DNA of 64,000 nt from Pseudomonas sp. S37 (GCF_016658545.1 NZ_JACVZC010000002.1:150022-214021), one strand, 5' to 3'. Positions 8,679-18,945 are shown, counted from the stretch's first letter. Notes: generated by a model from the letters alone, not told the origin. Made by a program: numbers and translations.

Positions 8679-9578
8679 ATGATCACCCCTGCCGATTATC
8701 CCGTTGTCGATACGCAAAGCCGCTCAGGTGTTTCCTGGGCGGCAATCTTCGCTGGCGCGGCCGCCGCTGCGTCGGTGTCCCTGATTCTTGTGGTATTGGG
8801 TGCCGGGCTGGGCTTTGCGGCTACCTCACCTTGGGCTGACGAGGGTGCGAGTGCAAAAGCCTTGGGCGTTTCTACCATCATCTGGTTGCTGGTGACGCAG
8901 ATCATCGCCTCGGGCCTGGGCGGCTACATTGCCGGGCGGTTGCGGGTGAAATGGGCCAACCTGCATGGCGATGAAGTGTACTTCCGCGATACCGCGCATG
9001 GCTTCCTGTCGTGGGCCGTGGCGACCTTGGTCGCGGCGATGCTGGTACTCGGTGCTGCGGGCAACCTGATAGGTGCCGGCGCCAGCGCCGCTTCCCAGGC
9101 GGCTACCGTTTCGGTAGCGGCGGGCGGTGCTGCGGCAGCGGGCGGCAATAACGACTCGATGGGCTATTTCGTCGATAGCCTGTTCCGTGGCGAGGGTCCG
9201 GCGCCGGTCAGCGACGATGCGGCCAACGGTGTAGCCGCGCGCATTCTGGCCAAAGGCGTTGCGGGCAACGGCGCACTTCCAGCGGAAGACCGCGCCTACC
9301 TGGCGCAGCTGGTAGCCCAGCGCACGCGTTTGACCCAGGCCGAAGCCGAAGCCCGCGTCGACCAGGTGATGGCGCAGGTGCAACAACTGAAAACCGAGGC
9401 CAGGCAGGCGGCGGACACTGCTGCCAAGGTGGCTGCCTGGACGGCGCTGTGGACATTCATTGCCCTGCTGTGCGGCGCATTCTTCGCCAGTGTGGCGGCC
9501 CTTTACGGTGGTCGTCAGCGCGACCGCGTGCAGTGGCTTGAAGGCGACTACGTGGCCCATCGCACCCTTCAACGTTAA
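8679..9578 (+). CDS. Conserved four-helix membrane protein of unknown function
   Basis: The 299-residue product has hydrophobic helices at about residues 18-48, 62-88, 107-152 (Ala/Gly-rich, possibly two) and 247-272. Between the last two lies a charged Gln/Ala-rich stretch (about 200-245: TRLTQAEAEARVDQVMAQ, QQLKTEARQAAD) that looks like a coiled coil. The second helix is followed by GGYIAGRLRVKW. It resembles uncharacterised Pseudomonas/Rhizobiales membrane proteins sometimes labelled PhnA-like; I do not assign a function. It follows a candidate sigma-54 promoter and is followed 15 bases later by the first of two microprotein genes, with which it should be cotranscribed. Confidence 0.8.
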   Translation: MITPADYPVVDTQSRSGVSWAAIFAGAAAAASVSLILVVLGAGLGFAATSPWADEGASAKALGVSTIIWLLVTQIIASGLGGYIAGRLRVKWANLHGDEVYFRDTAHGFLSWAVATLVAAMLVLGAAGNLIGAGASAASQAATVSVAAGGAAAAGGNNDSMGYFVDSLFRGEGPAPVSDDAANGVAARILAKGVAGNGALPAEDRAYLAQLVAQRTRLTQAEAEARVDQVMAQVQQLKTEARQAADTAAKVAAWTALWTFIALLCGAFFASVAALYGGRQRDRVQWLEGDYVAHRTLQR

Positions 9579-9593
9579 GTAAGGAGAACTGAC

Positions 9594-9668
9594 ATGCGCT
9601 CGATATTACTGTGGATGATTGGCGTACCGATTCCGGTGATCATCCTGATTGCACTGTTCATGCATTGA
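9594..9668 (+). CDS. 24-residue hydrophobic microprotein, copy 1
   Basis: This tiny frame encodes a single membrane helix: MRSILLWMIG, then VPIPVIILIA, then LFMH. It has a strong ribosome-binding site (AAGGAG, six to eight bases before ATG) and begins 15 bases after the stop of the four-helix membrane protein gene. A second copy follows at 9726. The two copies differ in eight codons, six of them silent, so the peptide itself is conserved, which supports translation. I do not recognise the family. It could be a stress-associated membrane peptide or a small partner of the upstream membrane protein. Confidence 0.75.
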   Translation: MRSILLWMIGVPIPVIILIALFMH

Positions 9669-9677
9669 CTGAAGTAG

Positions 9678-9708
9678 GGGCGGCTTTGGCCGCCCTTAAC
9701 TTCTTTTT
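9678..9708 (+). terminator. Hairpin with U-rich tail between the two microprotein genes
   Basis: GGGCGGC-TTTG-GCCGCCC (9678-9695) is followed by TTAACTTCTTTTT. The stem is strong but the T-run is interrupted, so it may be a leaky terminator that lowers expression of copy 2. Confidence 0.5.
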
Positions 9709-9725
9709 GGCAGAAGGAGAAGAGC

Positions 9726-9800
9726 ATGCGCTCGGTATTGCTGTGGATGATCGGGGTACCGATTCCGGTGATCATCCTGATCTGGTTGTTTATGCATTGA
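9726..9800 (+). CDS. 24-residue hydrophobic microprotein, copy 2
   Basis: This is a tandem paralogue of the frame at 9594: MRSVLLWMIG, VPIPVIILIW, LFMH. Replacements relative to copy 1 are Ile4 to Val and Ala20 to Trp; the other codon differences are silent. It has its own strong ribosome-binding site (AAGGAG, six bases before the ATG, with a further GA-rich stretch). It lies between a hairpin and a REPIN. It has the same predicted topology: a short N-terminal basic residue, one membrane helix with a central Pro-x-Pro kink, and a C-terminal Met-His. Function unknown. Confidence 0.75.
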   Translation: MRSVLLWMIGVPIPVIILIWLFMH

Positions 9801-9810
9801 GATTTTTGGG

Positions 9811-9907
9811 GCCGCTTTGCGGCCCATCGCGACACAAGGCCGCTCCTACAGGGGAATGCGATCACCTGTAGGAGCGGCCTTGTGTCGCGATGGGCTGCGC
9901 AGCAGCC
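9811..9907. repeat. REPIN, class with CTTGTGTCGCGA core
   Basis: CCCATCGCGACACAAGGCCG... at 9823-9852 and its inverted copy at 9865-9894, flanked by short GC-rich hairpins. It separates the microprotein gene from the convergent dppF and may end transcription from both sides. Confidence 0.85.
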
Positions 9908-9922
9908 CCGGCGATCTAAAGC

Positions 9923-10890
<968 letters not shown>

Positions 10891-10891
<1 letters not shown>

Positions 10892-11859
10892 TACGCCACC
10901 TCCTGGTTCAGCGGGTAGAAGCAACGCACCAGGCTGTGCGCCTGTGGCTCAAGGGGCGGGCGCTGGCGCCGGCAATTGTCCTGCACATACGGGCAGCGCG
11001 GCGACAGCAGGCAGCCGACGGGGCGGTCGTAGCGCCCGGGGACGATGCCGGGCAGGGTGGCCAGGCGTTCGGCGCCGATGCTGTGCTCGGGGATCGCCGC
11101 CAACAGCGCTTCGCTGTAAGGGTGGGCGGGGACGTCGAACAGCTCCGGCACCTGGCCCACTTCCACCGCTTCGCCGGCGTACATCACGCACACCCGCCTG
11201 GCGGTTTCGGCAACCACGGCGAGGTCGTGAGTGATCAGGATGAGCGCCATGTTGCGCTCTTTCTGCAGGTTCACCAGCAGTTCCATGATCTGCGCCTGGA
11301 TGGTCACGTCCAGCGCGGTGGTCGGCTCGTCGGCGATCAGCAGCTTGGGTTCGCCGGCAATCGCCATGGCAATTGCCACGCGCTGGCTCATGCCGCCAGA
11401 CAGCTGGTGCGGGTAGGCATCCAGGCGGCTTTCCGCAGCCGGGATCTCGACTTTTTTCAGCAGCTCCAGGGCCCGCTGGCGCGCAGCCTTGCCTTTCAGG
11501 CCGAGGTGCTGGCGCAGTACTTCTTCGATCTGGTAGCCCACGGTGTAGCTGGGGTTGAGCGCGGTCATCGGGTCCTGGAAGACCATGGCGATGTCCTTGC
11601 CCACCACCTTGCGCCGCTGCCGGCCGCTGAGCTTGAGCATGTCGGTGCCGTCGAAGGTAAGGGCATCGGCGGTGATGCGCCCGGGGGCGTCGATCAGGCC
11701 CATCAGGGCCATCATGGTGACCGATTTGCCCGAGCCGGATTCGCCGACGATGGCCAGGATCTCGCCGGCCTCCACCGTCAGGTCCAGGCCATCGACCACC
11801 GGTACTGCGTTGGCGTCGCCGAAGCGCACGTTCAGGTTGTTGATCTGCAACAGTGACAT
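10891..11859 (-). CDS. dppD: Dipeptide ABC transporter ATP-binding protein DppD
   Basis: A 322-residue ATPase with Walker A GESGSGKS, signature [14 protein letters not shown] and Walker [13 protein letters not shown]. The C-terminal domain has the Cys-rich [14 protein letters not shown] motif. The ATG at 11859 follows GAGGAGA, and upstream in-frame starts lack a binding site. It lies ten bases downstream of dppC and overlaps dppF, so the ATPase pair is translationally coupled. Confidence 0.93.
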
Positions 11860-11869
11860 GGCGTTCTCC

Positions 11870-12796
11870 TCAGGCGGCGTTCTTGAGTTTCGGGTCCAGC
11901 GCATCGCGCAGGCCGTCGCCCATCAGGTTGATTGCCAGCACACTGAGCAGAATGGTCAGGCCGGGCAGGCTCACCACCCACCAGGCGCGCTCGATGTAGT
12001 CACGGGCCGAGGCCAGCATGGTGCCCCACTCCGGGGTGGGTGGCTGTACGCCAAGACCGAGGAAGCCCAGCGCGGCGGCGTCGAGGATTGCCGAGGAAAA
12101 ACTCAGGGTGGCCTGCACGATCAGCGGTGCCATGCAGTTGGGCAGCACGGTGACGAACATCAGCCGTGGCAGCCCGGCACCGGCCAGGCGGGCGGCAGTG
12201 ACGTAGTCGCGGTTCAGCTCGACCATCACGGCGGCGCGGGTCAGGCGAACGTAGGAGGGCAGCGACACGATGGCGATGGCGATCACCGTGTTGATCAGGC
12301 CAGGGCCGAGAATGGCGACGATGGCGACCGCCAGCAGCAGCGACGGCAAGGCCAGCATTACATCCATCAGGCGCATGATCGACGGGCCGAGCAATTGTGG
12401 GAAGAACCCGGCCAGCAGGCCCAGCAGGATGCCCGGGATCAGCGACATCACCACCGATGACAAGCCGATCAGCAGCGACAGCCGCGCGCCCTGGATCAGC
12501 CGCGACAGCAGGTCGCGGCCGAGTTCGTCGGTGCCGAGGATGAACTGCCAGGTGCCGCCTTCCAGCCACACCGGGGGGGTCAGCAGGAAGTCGCGGTACT
12601 GCTCGCTTGGGTCATGCGGGGCGACCCACGGCGCGAACAGCGCGCAGAACACCACCAGGCTCATGAAGGCCAGGCCCATTACCGCGCCTTTGTTGCGCGC
12701 GAAGGCTTGCCAGAATTCTTTGTACGGCGAGGGGTAGAGCAGGCTCTGGTCCACCGGGCTGGCCGGTGACACGGATTTTGGAATCGGGCTAGTCAT
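11870..12796 (-). CDS. dppC: Dipeptide ABC transporter permease DppC
   Basis: A 308-residue inner-membrane permease with about six helices. The cytoplasmic N-terminal tail ([17 protein letters not shown]) is typical of the DppC/OppC family, and the EAA-type loop is present ([20 protein letters not shown], residues about 196-215). It lies ten bases downstream of dppB and ten bases upstream of dppD. With DppB it forms the peptide channel. Confidence 0.93.
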   Translation of the reverse strand: MTSPIPKSVSPASPVDQSLLYPSPYKEFWQAFARNKGAVMGLAFMSLVVFCALFAPWVAPHDPSEQYRDFLLTPPVWLEGGTWQFILGTDELGRDLLSRLIQGARLSLLIGLSSVVMSLIPGILLGLLAGFFPQLLGPSIMRLMDVMLALPSLLLAVAIVAILGPGLINTVIAIAIVSLPSYVRLTRAAVMVELNRDYVTAARLAGAGLPRLMFVTVLPNCMAPLIVQATLSFSSAILDAAALGFLGLGVQPPTPEWGTMLASARDYIERAWWVVSLPGLTILLSVLAINLMGDGLRDALDPKLKNAA

Positions 12797-12806
12797 GGCA
12801 AAGGCC

Positions 12807-13817
12807 TCAGCGCTGATGACGGATGCGTGGGTTGGCCAGGCCGTAGAGGATGTCCACGACGAAGTTGACCAGGATTACCAGGCAGGCGATCAACAGGATG
12901 CCGTTCTGGACCACGGGGTAGTCACGGGCGCCGATGGCTTCGATCAGCCATTTGCCGATGCCCGGCCAGGAAAAGATGGTTTCGGTCAGCACCGCACCGG
13001 CCAGCAGCGTGCCGACTTGCAGGCCGAACACGGTCAGTACCGGGATCAGCGCATTGCGCAGGCCATGCACGAACACCACGCGGGCTGGCGACAGGCCTTT
13101 GGCACGGGCGGTGCGGATGTAGTCCTCGCGCAGCACTTCGAGCATCGACGAGCGGGTCATGCGTGCGATCACCGCCAGCGGGATGGTGCCGAGCACGATG
13201 GCCGGCAGGATCAGGTGCATCACCGCGTCCTTGAATGACCCTTCCTCATCGCTGAGCAGGGTGTCGATGAGCATGAAGCCGGTTTTCGGCTCGATGTCGT
13301 AGAGCAGGTCGATGCGCCCGGACACCGGGGTCCAGCCCAGGCTCACCGAGAAGAACATGATCAGGATCAGGCCCCACCAGAAGATCGGCATCGAGTAGCC
13401 GGCCAGCGAGATGCCCATCACCCCATGGTCGAACAGCGAACCGCGCTTGAGCGCGGCGATCACCCCGGCCAGCAGGCCGACGATGCCGGCAAACAGCAGG
13501 GCGGCGAAGGCCAGTTCGAGGGTGGCCGGGAACAGGGTGAGGAACTCGGTCCACACGCTTTCGCGGGTACGCAGCGATTCACCGAGGTCGCCCTGGGCCA
13601 GCTTGCCGACGTAGTCCAGGTACTGGACCGGCAGTGGCTTGTTCAGGCCCAGGCGCTCCATGGCCTGGGCATGCATTTCGGGGTCGACCCTGCGCTCGCC
13701 CATCATCACTTCCACCGGGTCGCCGGGGATCAGGCGTATGAGCGCGAAGGTAAGCAAGGTGATGCCGAAAAAGGTCGGTATCAGCAGGCCAAGGCGCCGG
13801 GCAATAAAACTCAACAT
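12807..13817 (-). CDS. dppB: Dipeptide ABC transporter permease DppB
   Basis: A 336-residue permease starting MLSFIARRLGLLIPTFFGIT, the standard DppB/OppB N-terminus. The conserved EAA loop (YIRTARAKGLSPARVVFVHG) lies near residue 231, and about six membrane helices are visible. ATG 13817 follows GAGG; the extra 11 codons upstream in frame have no matching family sequence. It is 91 bases downstream of a DppA-like binding-protein gene. Confidence 0.93.
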   Translation of the reverse strand: MLSFIARRLGLLIPTFFGITLLTFALIRLIPGDPVEVMMGERRVDPEMHAQAMERLGLNKPLPVQYLDYVGKLAQGDLGESLRTRESVWTEFLTLFPATLELAFAALLFAGIVGLLAGVIAALKRGSLFDHGVMGISLAGYSMPIFWWGLILIMFFSVSLGWTPVSGRIDLLYDIEPKTGFMLIDTLLSDEEGSFKDAVMHLILPAIVLGTIPLAVIARMTRSSMLEVLREDYIRTARAKGLSPARVVFVHGLRNALIPVLTVFGLQVGTLLAGAVLTETIFSWPGIGKWLIEAIGARDYPVVQNGILLIACLVILVNFVVDILYGLANPRIRHQR

Positions 13818-13908
13818 TGTCGGGGTTACCTCATCAGGCCGTGCGGCCAACAGCGCGCGACGGCAATGCCGCCGGTTCCCGTGAGGGTTGCCGGCGGTCG
13901 TTGTTGTT

Positions 13909-15519
13909 CTACTTCACCTTGGTGGTGGCGAAGTTGTTTTTGGCCAGAGGGCTGATCACGTAGCCCTCCACGTTGTCACGCATGGCGGTGAACATCTTCG
14001 GATGGGCCATGCTGATCCAGGGTTGGTCGTCATCGTACACCTTCAATGCCTCGCTATAGAGCCTTGCGCGTTCGTCGTTGTCGATCACCTCGCGGGCGCG
14101 GCTGATCAGCTCCTGGAACTTAGGGTTGCACCAGCGCGCATAGTTCTCGCCGTTCCTGGCCGCCTCGCAACTGAGCAGTGGGGTGAGGAAGTTGTCCGGG
14201 TCGGCGTTGTCGCCGGCCCAGCCGGTGGACACCAGGTCGGCTTCGCCTTTCTTGGCGCGGCGCAGCATTTCGGCCCATTCCATCACGCGGATATCCAGCT
14301 TCAGGCCGATCTGCTTGAGGTCGGCTTGCAGCATCTCGGCAGACAGACGCGGGTTAGGGTTGGTCATGCCGCCGCCGTTGCGGGTGAACAGAGTGATGAC
14401 CGTGCCCTCCGGTACGCCAGCCTCCTTGAGCAGGGCGCGCGCCTTGTCGAGGTCTTGCGGCGGGTTCTGGTTGGCCTTGTTGTAGCCGACCATGGTCGGC
14501 GGGTAGGGGTTTACGCCCACCAGCGCGTTGCCTTTGCCAAACAGCTGGTCGACGTGGGTCTGGCGGTCGAAGGCCATGTTGATGGCTTTACGCACGCGCA
14601 CGTCGCTGAGGTATTTGTGCTGGGTGTTCATGGCGATGTAGCCAGTCACCAGTGCTTCGGTCTCGGCAACCTTGAGCCTGGCGTCGGCCTTGATCGACGG
14701 CACGTCTTCCGGTTTGGGGTACACGGCAACCTGGCATTCGTTGGCGCGCAGCTTTTGCAGCCGCACATTGCTGTCGGTGGCGATGGCGAACACCAAGGCA
14801 TCGGCGGGTGGCTTGCCACGGAAATAGTCCGGGTTGGGTTTGAAGCGGATCTGGGCGTCCTTGTTGTAGCGCTGGAAAATGAACGGCCCGGTGCCGATGG
14901 GTTTGCTGTTCAGTTCGGCAGTTTTGCCGGCCTTGAGCAGCTGGTCGCCGTATTCGGCTGAGTAGATCGAGGTAAATGCCATGGCCATGTCCCGCAGGAA
15001 CGGCGCTTCCGGGCGGGTGAGGGTGATCACGACGGTGTGGTCGTCGGCCTTGTCCACCGACTTGAGCAAGCCCCTGAAGGCCATGCTTTCGAAATAGGGG
15101 TAGCCGACGCTGGTCTTGTCGTGCCACGGGTGTGCCTTGTCGAGCTGGCGGCGCAGGCTCCACAACACATCGTCGGCGTTGAGTTCACGGGTGGGGGTAA
15201 AGTAGTCGGTGCTATGGAACTTCACGCCTTGGCGCAAGTGGAAGGTATACGTCAGCCCGTCTGCTGAAATGTCCCAGCGTTCGGCAAGGGACGGCTCGAT
15301 GTCGGTGGTGCCGGGCTTGAAGTCGACCAAGCGGTTGAACAGCGTTTCTGCGGCGGCATCGAAGGTGACCCCGGTGGTGTACTGGACCACGTCGAACCCT
15401 TCCGGGCTGGCTTCGGTGCACACCACCAGCGGCTTGGCCGCCAGCTGCGCGGCGCTGCCGAGTACCAGTGCGGCCAGTGCCAGGCGTAGCGGTAGCCGTT
15501 TGATGAAAGCTCTCTGCAT
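13909..15519 (-). CDS. dppA: Dipeptide/oligopeptide-binding periplasmic protein (DppA-like), third copy
   Basis: This is a 536-residue SBP family 5 protein with a signal peptide (MQRAFIKRLPLRLALAALVL, cleavage near QLAAK), then LVVCTEASPEGFDVVQYTTG, the ligand-domain start shared with the other two copies. I chose ATG 15519 because GGGAG precedes it by nine bases. Family features include HLRQGVKFH and the late SWAGD-type segment (TGWAGDNADPDNF). It is the most divergent of three DppA-like proteins here and lies between the porin and dppB. Different copies probably widen the peptide range of one permease. Confidence 0.9.
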   Translation of the reverse strand: MQRAFIKRLPLRLALAALVLGSAAQLAAKPLVVCTEASPEGFDVVQYTTGVTFDAAAETLFNRLVDFKPGTTDIEPSLAERWDISADGLTYTFHLRQGVKFHSTDYFTPTRELNADDVLWSLRRQLDKAHPWHDKTSVGYPYFESMAFRGLLKSVDKADDHTVVITLTRPEAPFLRDMAMAFTSIYSAEYGDQLLKAGKTAELNSKPIGTGPFIFQRYNKDAQIRFKPNPDYFRGKPPADALVFAIATDSNVRLQKLRANECQVAVYPKPEDVPSIKADARLKVAETEALVTGYIAMNTQHKYLSDVRVRKAINMAFDRQTHVDQLFGKGNALVGVNPYPPTMVGYNKANQNPPQDLDKARALLKEAGVPEGTVITLFTRNGGGMTNPNPRLSAEMLQADLKQIGLKLDIRVMEWAEMLRRAKKGEADLVSTGWAGDNADPDNFLTPLLSCEAARNGENYARWCNPKFQELISRAREVIDNDERARLYSEALKVYDDDQPWISMAHPKMFTAMRDNVEGYVISPLAKNNFATTKVK

Positions 15520-15597
15520 GGGGTGAAGTCTCCCTGCTTGCATGGGTTTCAGCGTAGCCGCCACGGCCCGCGGTGAAGCGGGCCGTGGCGTCAACGG

Positions 15598-16977
15598 TCA
15601 GAGAATGTTGAATGGAATGGTGGTGACCACGCGGAACTCATCCAGGCTGCCGTCACCCTGCGCCTTGCTGGCGCGGTGGGTGGTGTAGGTGGCACGGATA
15701 CTGGTGTCTTTCAGCGGCCCGCTCTGTACCGCGTAGCTGGTGCCGATGCCCCACTCGTAGTGGGTTTCGCCATCCAGGCCTTTCACGTCATAGGCCGTGC
15801 CACGGTAGTGGGTGCCGTCGATGCCCCAGCCGCGGGCGTTGTACAGGTTGAACTTGAGCCCCGGCACGCCATAGGGCGCCATGTTCAGCACGTAGGAGAT
15901 CTTCAGCGACTTCTCGTTGGGGCCGTTGAAGTCCGACAGCAGCGAGTTGGCCAGGTAGATACCGTTGGTTTCGTGCAGGTAGTCGAAGTACTCGTTGCCG
16001 TTGACCTGCTGCCAGGAGGCGCCGAGGGTGTGGGCCTGGTGGGTCAGGTCGAGCGACAGGCTGTAGGTGTCGTTGTCGATCTTGCCCATCTTCTGGCTGC
16101 CGGCGTCGACCGTCTTGTAGTAGTTCAGGCCGGTGCTCAGGCTGAGCACTGCGCTGTCGCCGAGCACATGGTTGGCGCCGAAGTAGTACTGGTTCCAGAA
16201 GTCGTCGACCTTGGTGGCGTACAGGCTGGTGCTCAGGCTCTTGAGCGGCTGGTAGTTGATGCCGGCGGTGCTGGCGCGGTCGGTTTCCACGCCCGTGGCG
16301 CTGTACTCGCTGCGGAACTTGCTGAGGCTTTGTTCGGTACGTGGCGAGACGCGGTCGAAGGTACCCAGGTCGAAGCTGAGGTTGTCGAACTCGGCGCTGT
16401 GCAGGAACGCACCCTGGAAGCTCGATGGCAGGGCACGGTTGCCGATGTAGGCGATCATCGGTGTGTCCACCGATTGCCGGCCCAGGGTAAGGGTGGTGTT
16501 GGACACGCGCGCCTTGATGTTGCCCAGGCCCAGCTTGCTCCACTGGCCGATGGGGTCGCCATCGCTGTGGGTCAGGGTGCGGTTGTTGGGGCCGGCAATA
16601 GCCTGGCGGCTTTGCTGCAGCGCGATGGCGTTATAGCCGGCGGCTTCGACGGCGATGCCGACGGTGCCTTCGGTGAAGCCGGAGCTGTAGTTGAGGATGG
16701 AGCCCTGCACCCAGTTCTCGCGGCTATGGGTGTCGTGGCGGGTGCCGTCGTTCTTGTAGTACTTCCACAGCGGGGCGCGCGCGGCCCTTTCACGGGCGTA
16801 CCAGTTGCGGGTGCTGCCGGTCAGGCTCTGGCCGTCGATGAAGCCGCTGGCCTGGGCTTGTTCGCTGGTGCCTTTGAGGGTGATGGGGATGAAGGCCTGG
16901 CTTTGCGGATCGGCCTGGGCCACGGTGGATAAGGCACTGATGGATAAGGCCAGTGCGGTCAAGGTGAATACTCTCAA
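15598..16977 (-). CDS. opdP: OprD-family outer-membrane porin (OpdP-like, peptide-linked)
   Basis: A 459-residue OprD porin with a signal peptide (MRVFTLTALALSISALSTVA, cleavage AQA-DP), an 18-strand barrel pattern of alternating hydrophobic residues, and a short C-terminus ending in a hydrophobic residue pattern (RVVTTIPFNIL). Translation appears to start at TTG 16977, with GGAG eight bases upstream. It is embedded in the dpp locus between binding-protein genes, as opdP is in P. aeruginosa, so it likely admits dipeptides or tripeptides across the outer membrane. The specific name rests on context. Confidence 0.88.
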   Translation of the reverse strand: MRVFTLTALALSISALSTVAQADPQSQAFIPITLKGTSEQAQASGFIDGQSLTGSTRNWYARERAARAPLWKYYKNDGTRHDTHSRENWVQGSILNYSSGFTEGTVGIAVEAAGYNAIALQQSRQAIAGPNNRTLTHSDGDPIGQWSKLGLGNIKARVSNTTLTLGRQSVDTPMIAYIGNRALPSSFQGAFLHSAEFDNLSFDLGTFDRVSPRTEQSLSKFRSEYSATGVETDRASTAGINYQPLKSLSTSLYATKVDDFWNQYYFGANHVLGDSAVLSLSTGLNYYKTVDAGSQKMGKIDNDTYSLSLDLTHQAHTLGASWQQVNGNEYFDYLHETNGIYLANSLLSDFNGPNEKSLKISYVLNMAPYGVPGLKFNLYNARGWGIDGTHYRGTAYDVKGLDGETHYEWGIGTSYAVQSGPLKDTSIRATYTTHRASKAQGDGSLDEFRVVTTIPFNIL

Positions 16978-17095
16978 GGTTGAAGCTCCCTTTCTTTTCT
17001 AGTTATGGCCGGCCTTGTGGGCCGGGTGCTTGCTGCGGTGTTGCCAGGGTTGCCGCGGGATCGCCGGGCAAAATTGGGGGAGTTGTGTTGGCTGT

Positions 17096-17194
17096 GCCGG
17101 CCTTTTCGCGGGTAAACCCGCTCCTACAGGGGCCGCGTAGCCCCTGGCGTGTGGAGATCCTTGTAGGAGCGGGTTTACCCGCGAAGAGGCCGCT
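17096..17194. repeat. REPIN between porin and dppA copy 2
   Basis: GCCGGCCTTTTCGCGGGTAA... and its inverted copy ending ACCCGCGAAGAGGCCG are separated by about 30 bases. It sits inside the dpp operon between a gene end (17207) and the porin start (16977), so it may protect or end the upstream part of the transcript. Confidence 0.85.
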
Positions 17195-17206
17195 ACCGGT
17201 TAACGC

Positions 17207-18799
17207 TTAATCAACACTCACACCGGAAAAATCATTGCGCCCAAACGGGCTGACCTTGAACTGGGAAACCTTGACGCTAAGCGGCTGGTTCACCGTGGAA
17301 TGGGCCACCGGGGTAATCGGCACCTGCTGCTTGAGCCGCTGCTGGGCCTGCTGGTACAGGGCGCTGCGTTGCGCCTGGTCGGTGACCTGCTTGGCCTGTT
17401 TGACCAGGCTGTCGTACTGCGGGTCGCACCACAGCGAGTAGTTGTTGCTGCCGATGGCGTCGCAGCTGTAGAGCGTGCCCAGCCAGTTGTCCGGGTCGCC
17501 GTTGTCACCGGTCCAGCCGATCAGGGCAATGTCGTGCTCGCCGCTTTTCATGCGCTTGATGTATTCACCCCATTCATAACTGACGATGCGCACCTTGAAG
17601 CCGAGTTTGTTCCAGTCGGACTGGAGCATTTCAGCCATCAGCTTGGCATTGGGGTTGTAGGGGCGTTGTACCGGCATGGCCCACAGTGTGACCTCGGTAC
17701 CCGGTTTCACCCCGGCCTGTTGCAATAGCTGCTTGGCCTTTTCCGGGTTGTAAGGGGCGTCCTTGAGGCTTTCGTCATAGGACCACTGGGTCGGCGGCAT
17801 TGCGTTGACCGCCAGCTGGCCTGAGTCCTGGTACACCGCCTGGATGATGGCTTTCTTGTTCACCGCCATGTCCATCGCCTGGCGCACTTCCAGGCGGTCG
17901 AACGGTGGATGCTGGGTGTTGTAGGCGATGTAGCCGAGGTTGAAGCCCGGTTGCTGCAGCACCTGCAGTTTGCTGTCGGCCTTGAGCGCCGGCAGGTCGG
18001 CCGGGCGCGGGTGCAGGGTGACCTGGCATTCGTTGCGGCGCAGCTTCTGGATGCGCACCGAGGGGTCGACGTTGATCGAGAACACCAGGTTGTCGAGCTT
18101 CACCTGGTCCGGTGCCCAGTAGGCCTTGTTGCCCTTGTAGCGGATCTGCGAATCCTTCTGGTAGCGCTGGAACACGAATGGCCCGGTGCCGATCGGTTGC
18201 TGGTTGATATCGCTGGGGCGCCCGCTGGCCAGCAGTTGCCCGGCGTATTCGGCAGACAGTATCGAGGCGAAGCTCATGGCCAGGTTCTGGATGAACGCGG
18301 CATCGACCGTGTTCAGGGTGAAGACTACGGTCAGCGGGTCGGCTTTTTCGACCCGGGCGATATTCTTGTCCAGGCCCATGCTGATGAAGTAGGGGAACTC
18401 GGTGGGGTAGGCCTGGCGGAACGGGTGGCCCTTGTCGAGCATGCGGTTGAAGGTGAACAGCACGTCGTCGGCGTTGAAGTCGCGGGTAGGGGTAAAGATT
18501 TTGTTGCTGTGGAACTTCACCCCTTCACGCAGGTGGAAGGTGTAGCGCAGGCCGTCGTCGGACACGTCCCAGCGGCTTGCCAGGGCAGGGTGCACGGCGG
18601 TGCCGCCGCGCTCGAACTCGACCAGGCGGTTGTAGATGGGCTCGGCGGCGTCGTTGTCGGTGGCAGTGGTGTACTGAGCGGTGTCGAAACCGGCGGGGCT
18701 GCCTTCGGAGCAGAACACCAGGTTGTTGGCCAACACGGCTGGAGACTGGCTGAGCAGGCCCAGGGCCAGCAGGGCGGAAAGGTGGGTAGCGTGGCGCAT
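17207..18799 (-). CDS. dppA: Dipeptide-binding periplasmic protein (DppA-like), second copy
   Basis: A 530-residue SBP family 5 protein. ATG 18799 is preceded by AAGGA. The signal peptide MRHATHLSALLALGLLSQSP ends near VLANN, followed by LVFCSEGSPAGFDTAQYTT. It is closely related to the first copy at 18946 along the whole length (for example MPPTQWSYD, LWAMPVQRPYNPNAKLMAEM, GWTGDNGDPDNW), so the pair arose by tandem duplication. It is 146 bases downstream of the first copy on the same strand and likely shares its transcript. Confidence 0.92.
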   Translation of the reverse strand: MRHATHLSALLALGLLSQSPAVLANNLVFCSEGSPAGFDTAQYTTATDNDAAEPIYNRLVEFERGGTAVHPALASRWDVSDDGLRYTFHLREGVKFHSNKIFTPTRDFNADDVLFTFNRMLDKGHPFRQAYPTEFPYFISMGLDKNIARVEKADPLTVVFTLNTVDAAFIQNLAMSFASILSAEYAGQLLASGRPSDINQQPIGTGPFVFQRYQKDSQIRYKGNKAYWAPDQVKLDNLVFSINVDPSVRIQKLRRNECQVTLHPRPADLPALKADSKLQVLQQPGFNLGYIAYNTQHPPFDRLEVRQAMDMAVNKKAIIQAVYQDSGQLAVNAMPPTQWSYDESLKDAPYNPEKAKQLLQQAGVKPGTEVTLWAMPVQRPYNPNAKLMAEMLQSDWNKLGFKVRIVSYEWGEYIKRMKSGEHDIALIGWTGDNGDPDNWLGTLYSCDAIGSNNYSLWCDPQYDSLVKQAKQVTDQAQRSALYQQAQQRLKQQVPITPVAHSTVNQPLSVKVSQFKVSPFGRNDFSGVSVD

Positions 18800-18945
18800 G
18801 GCAAATCCTTTTTCATCTGTTTGCACCGCTTCGGGGTACGAATGGCGGCAACAGTTCGCCTACCCCGCAGCGGATGGCCGCAGGACGACATGAAGAGGTG
18901 GTGAGGGTGAAGGGCACCCGCCGCTTGACGGGTGCCGGGGCTACC

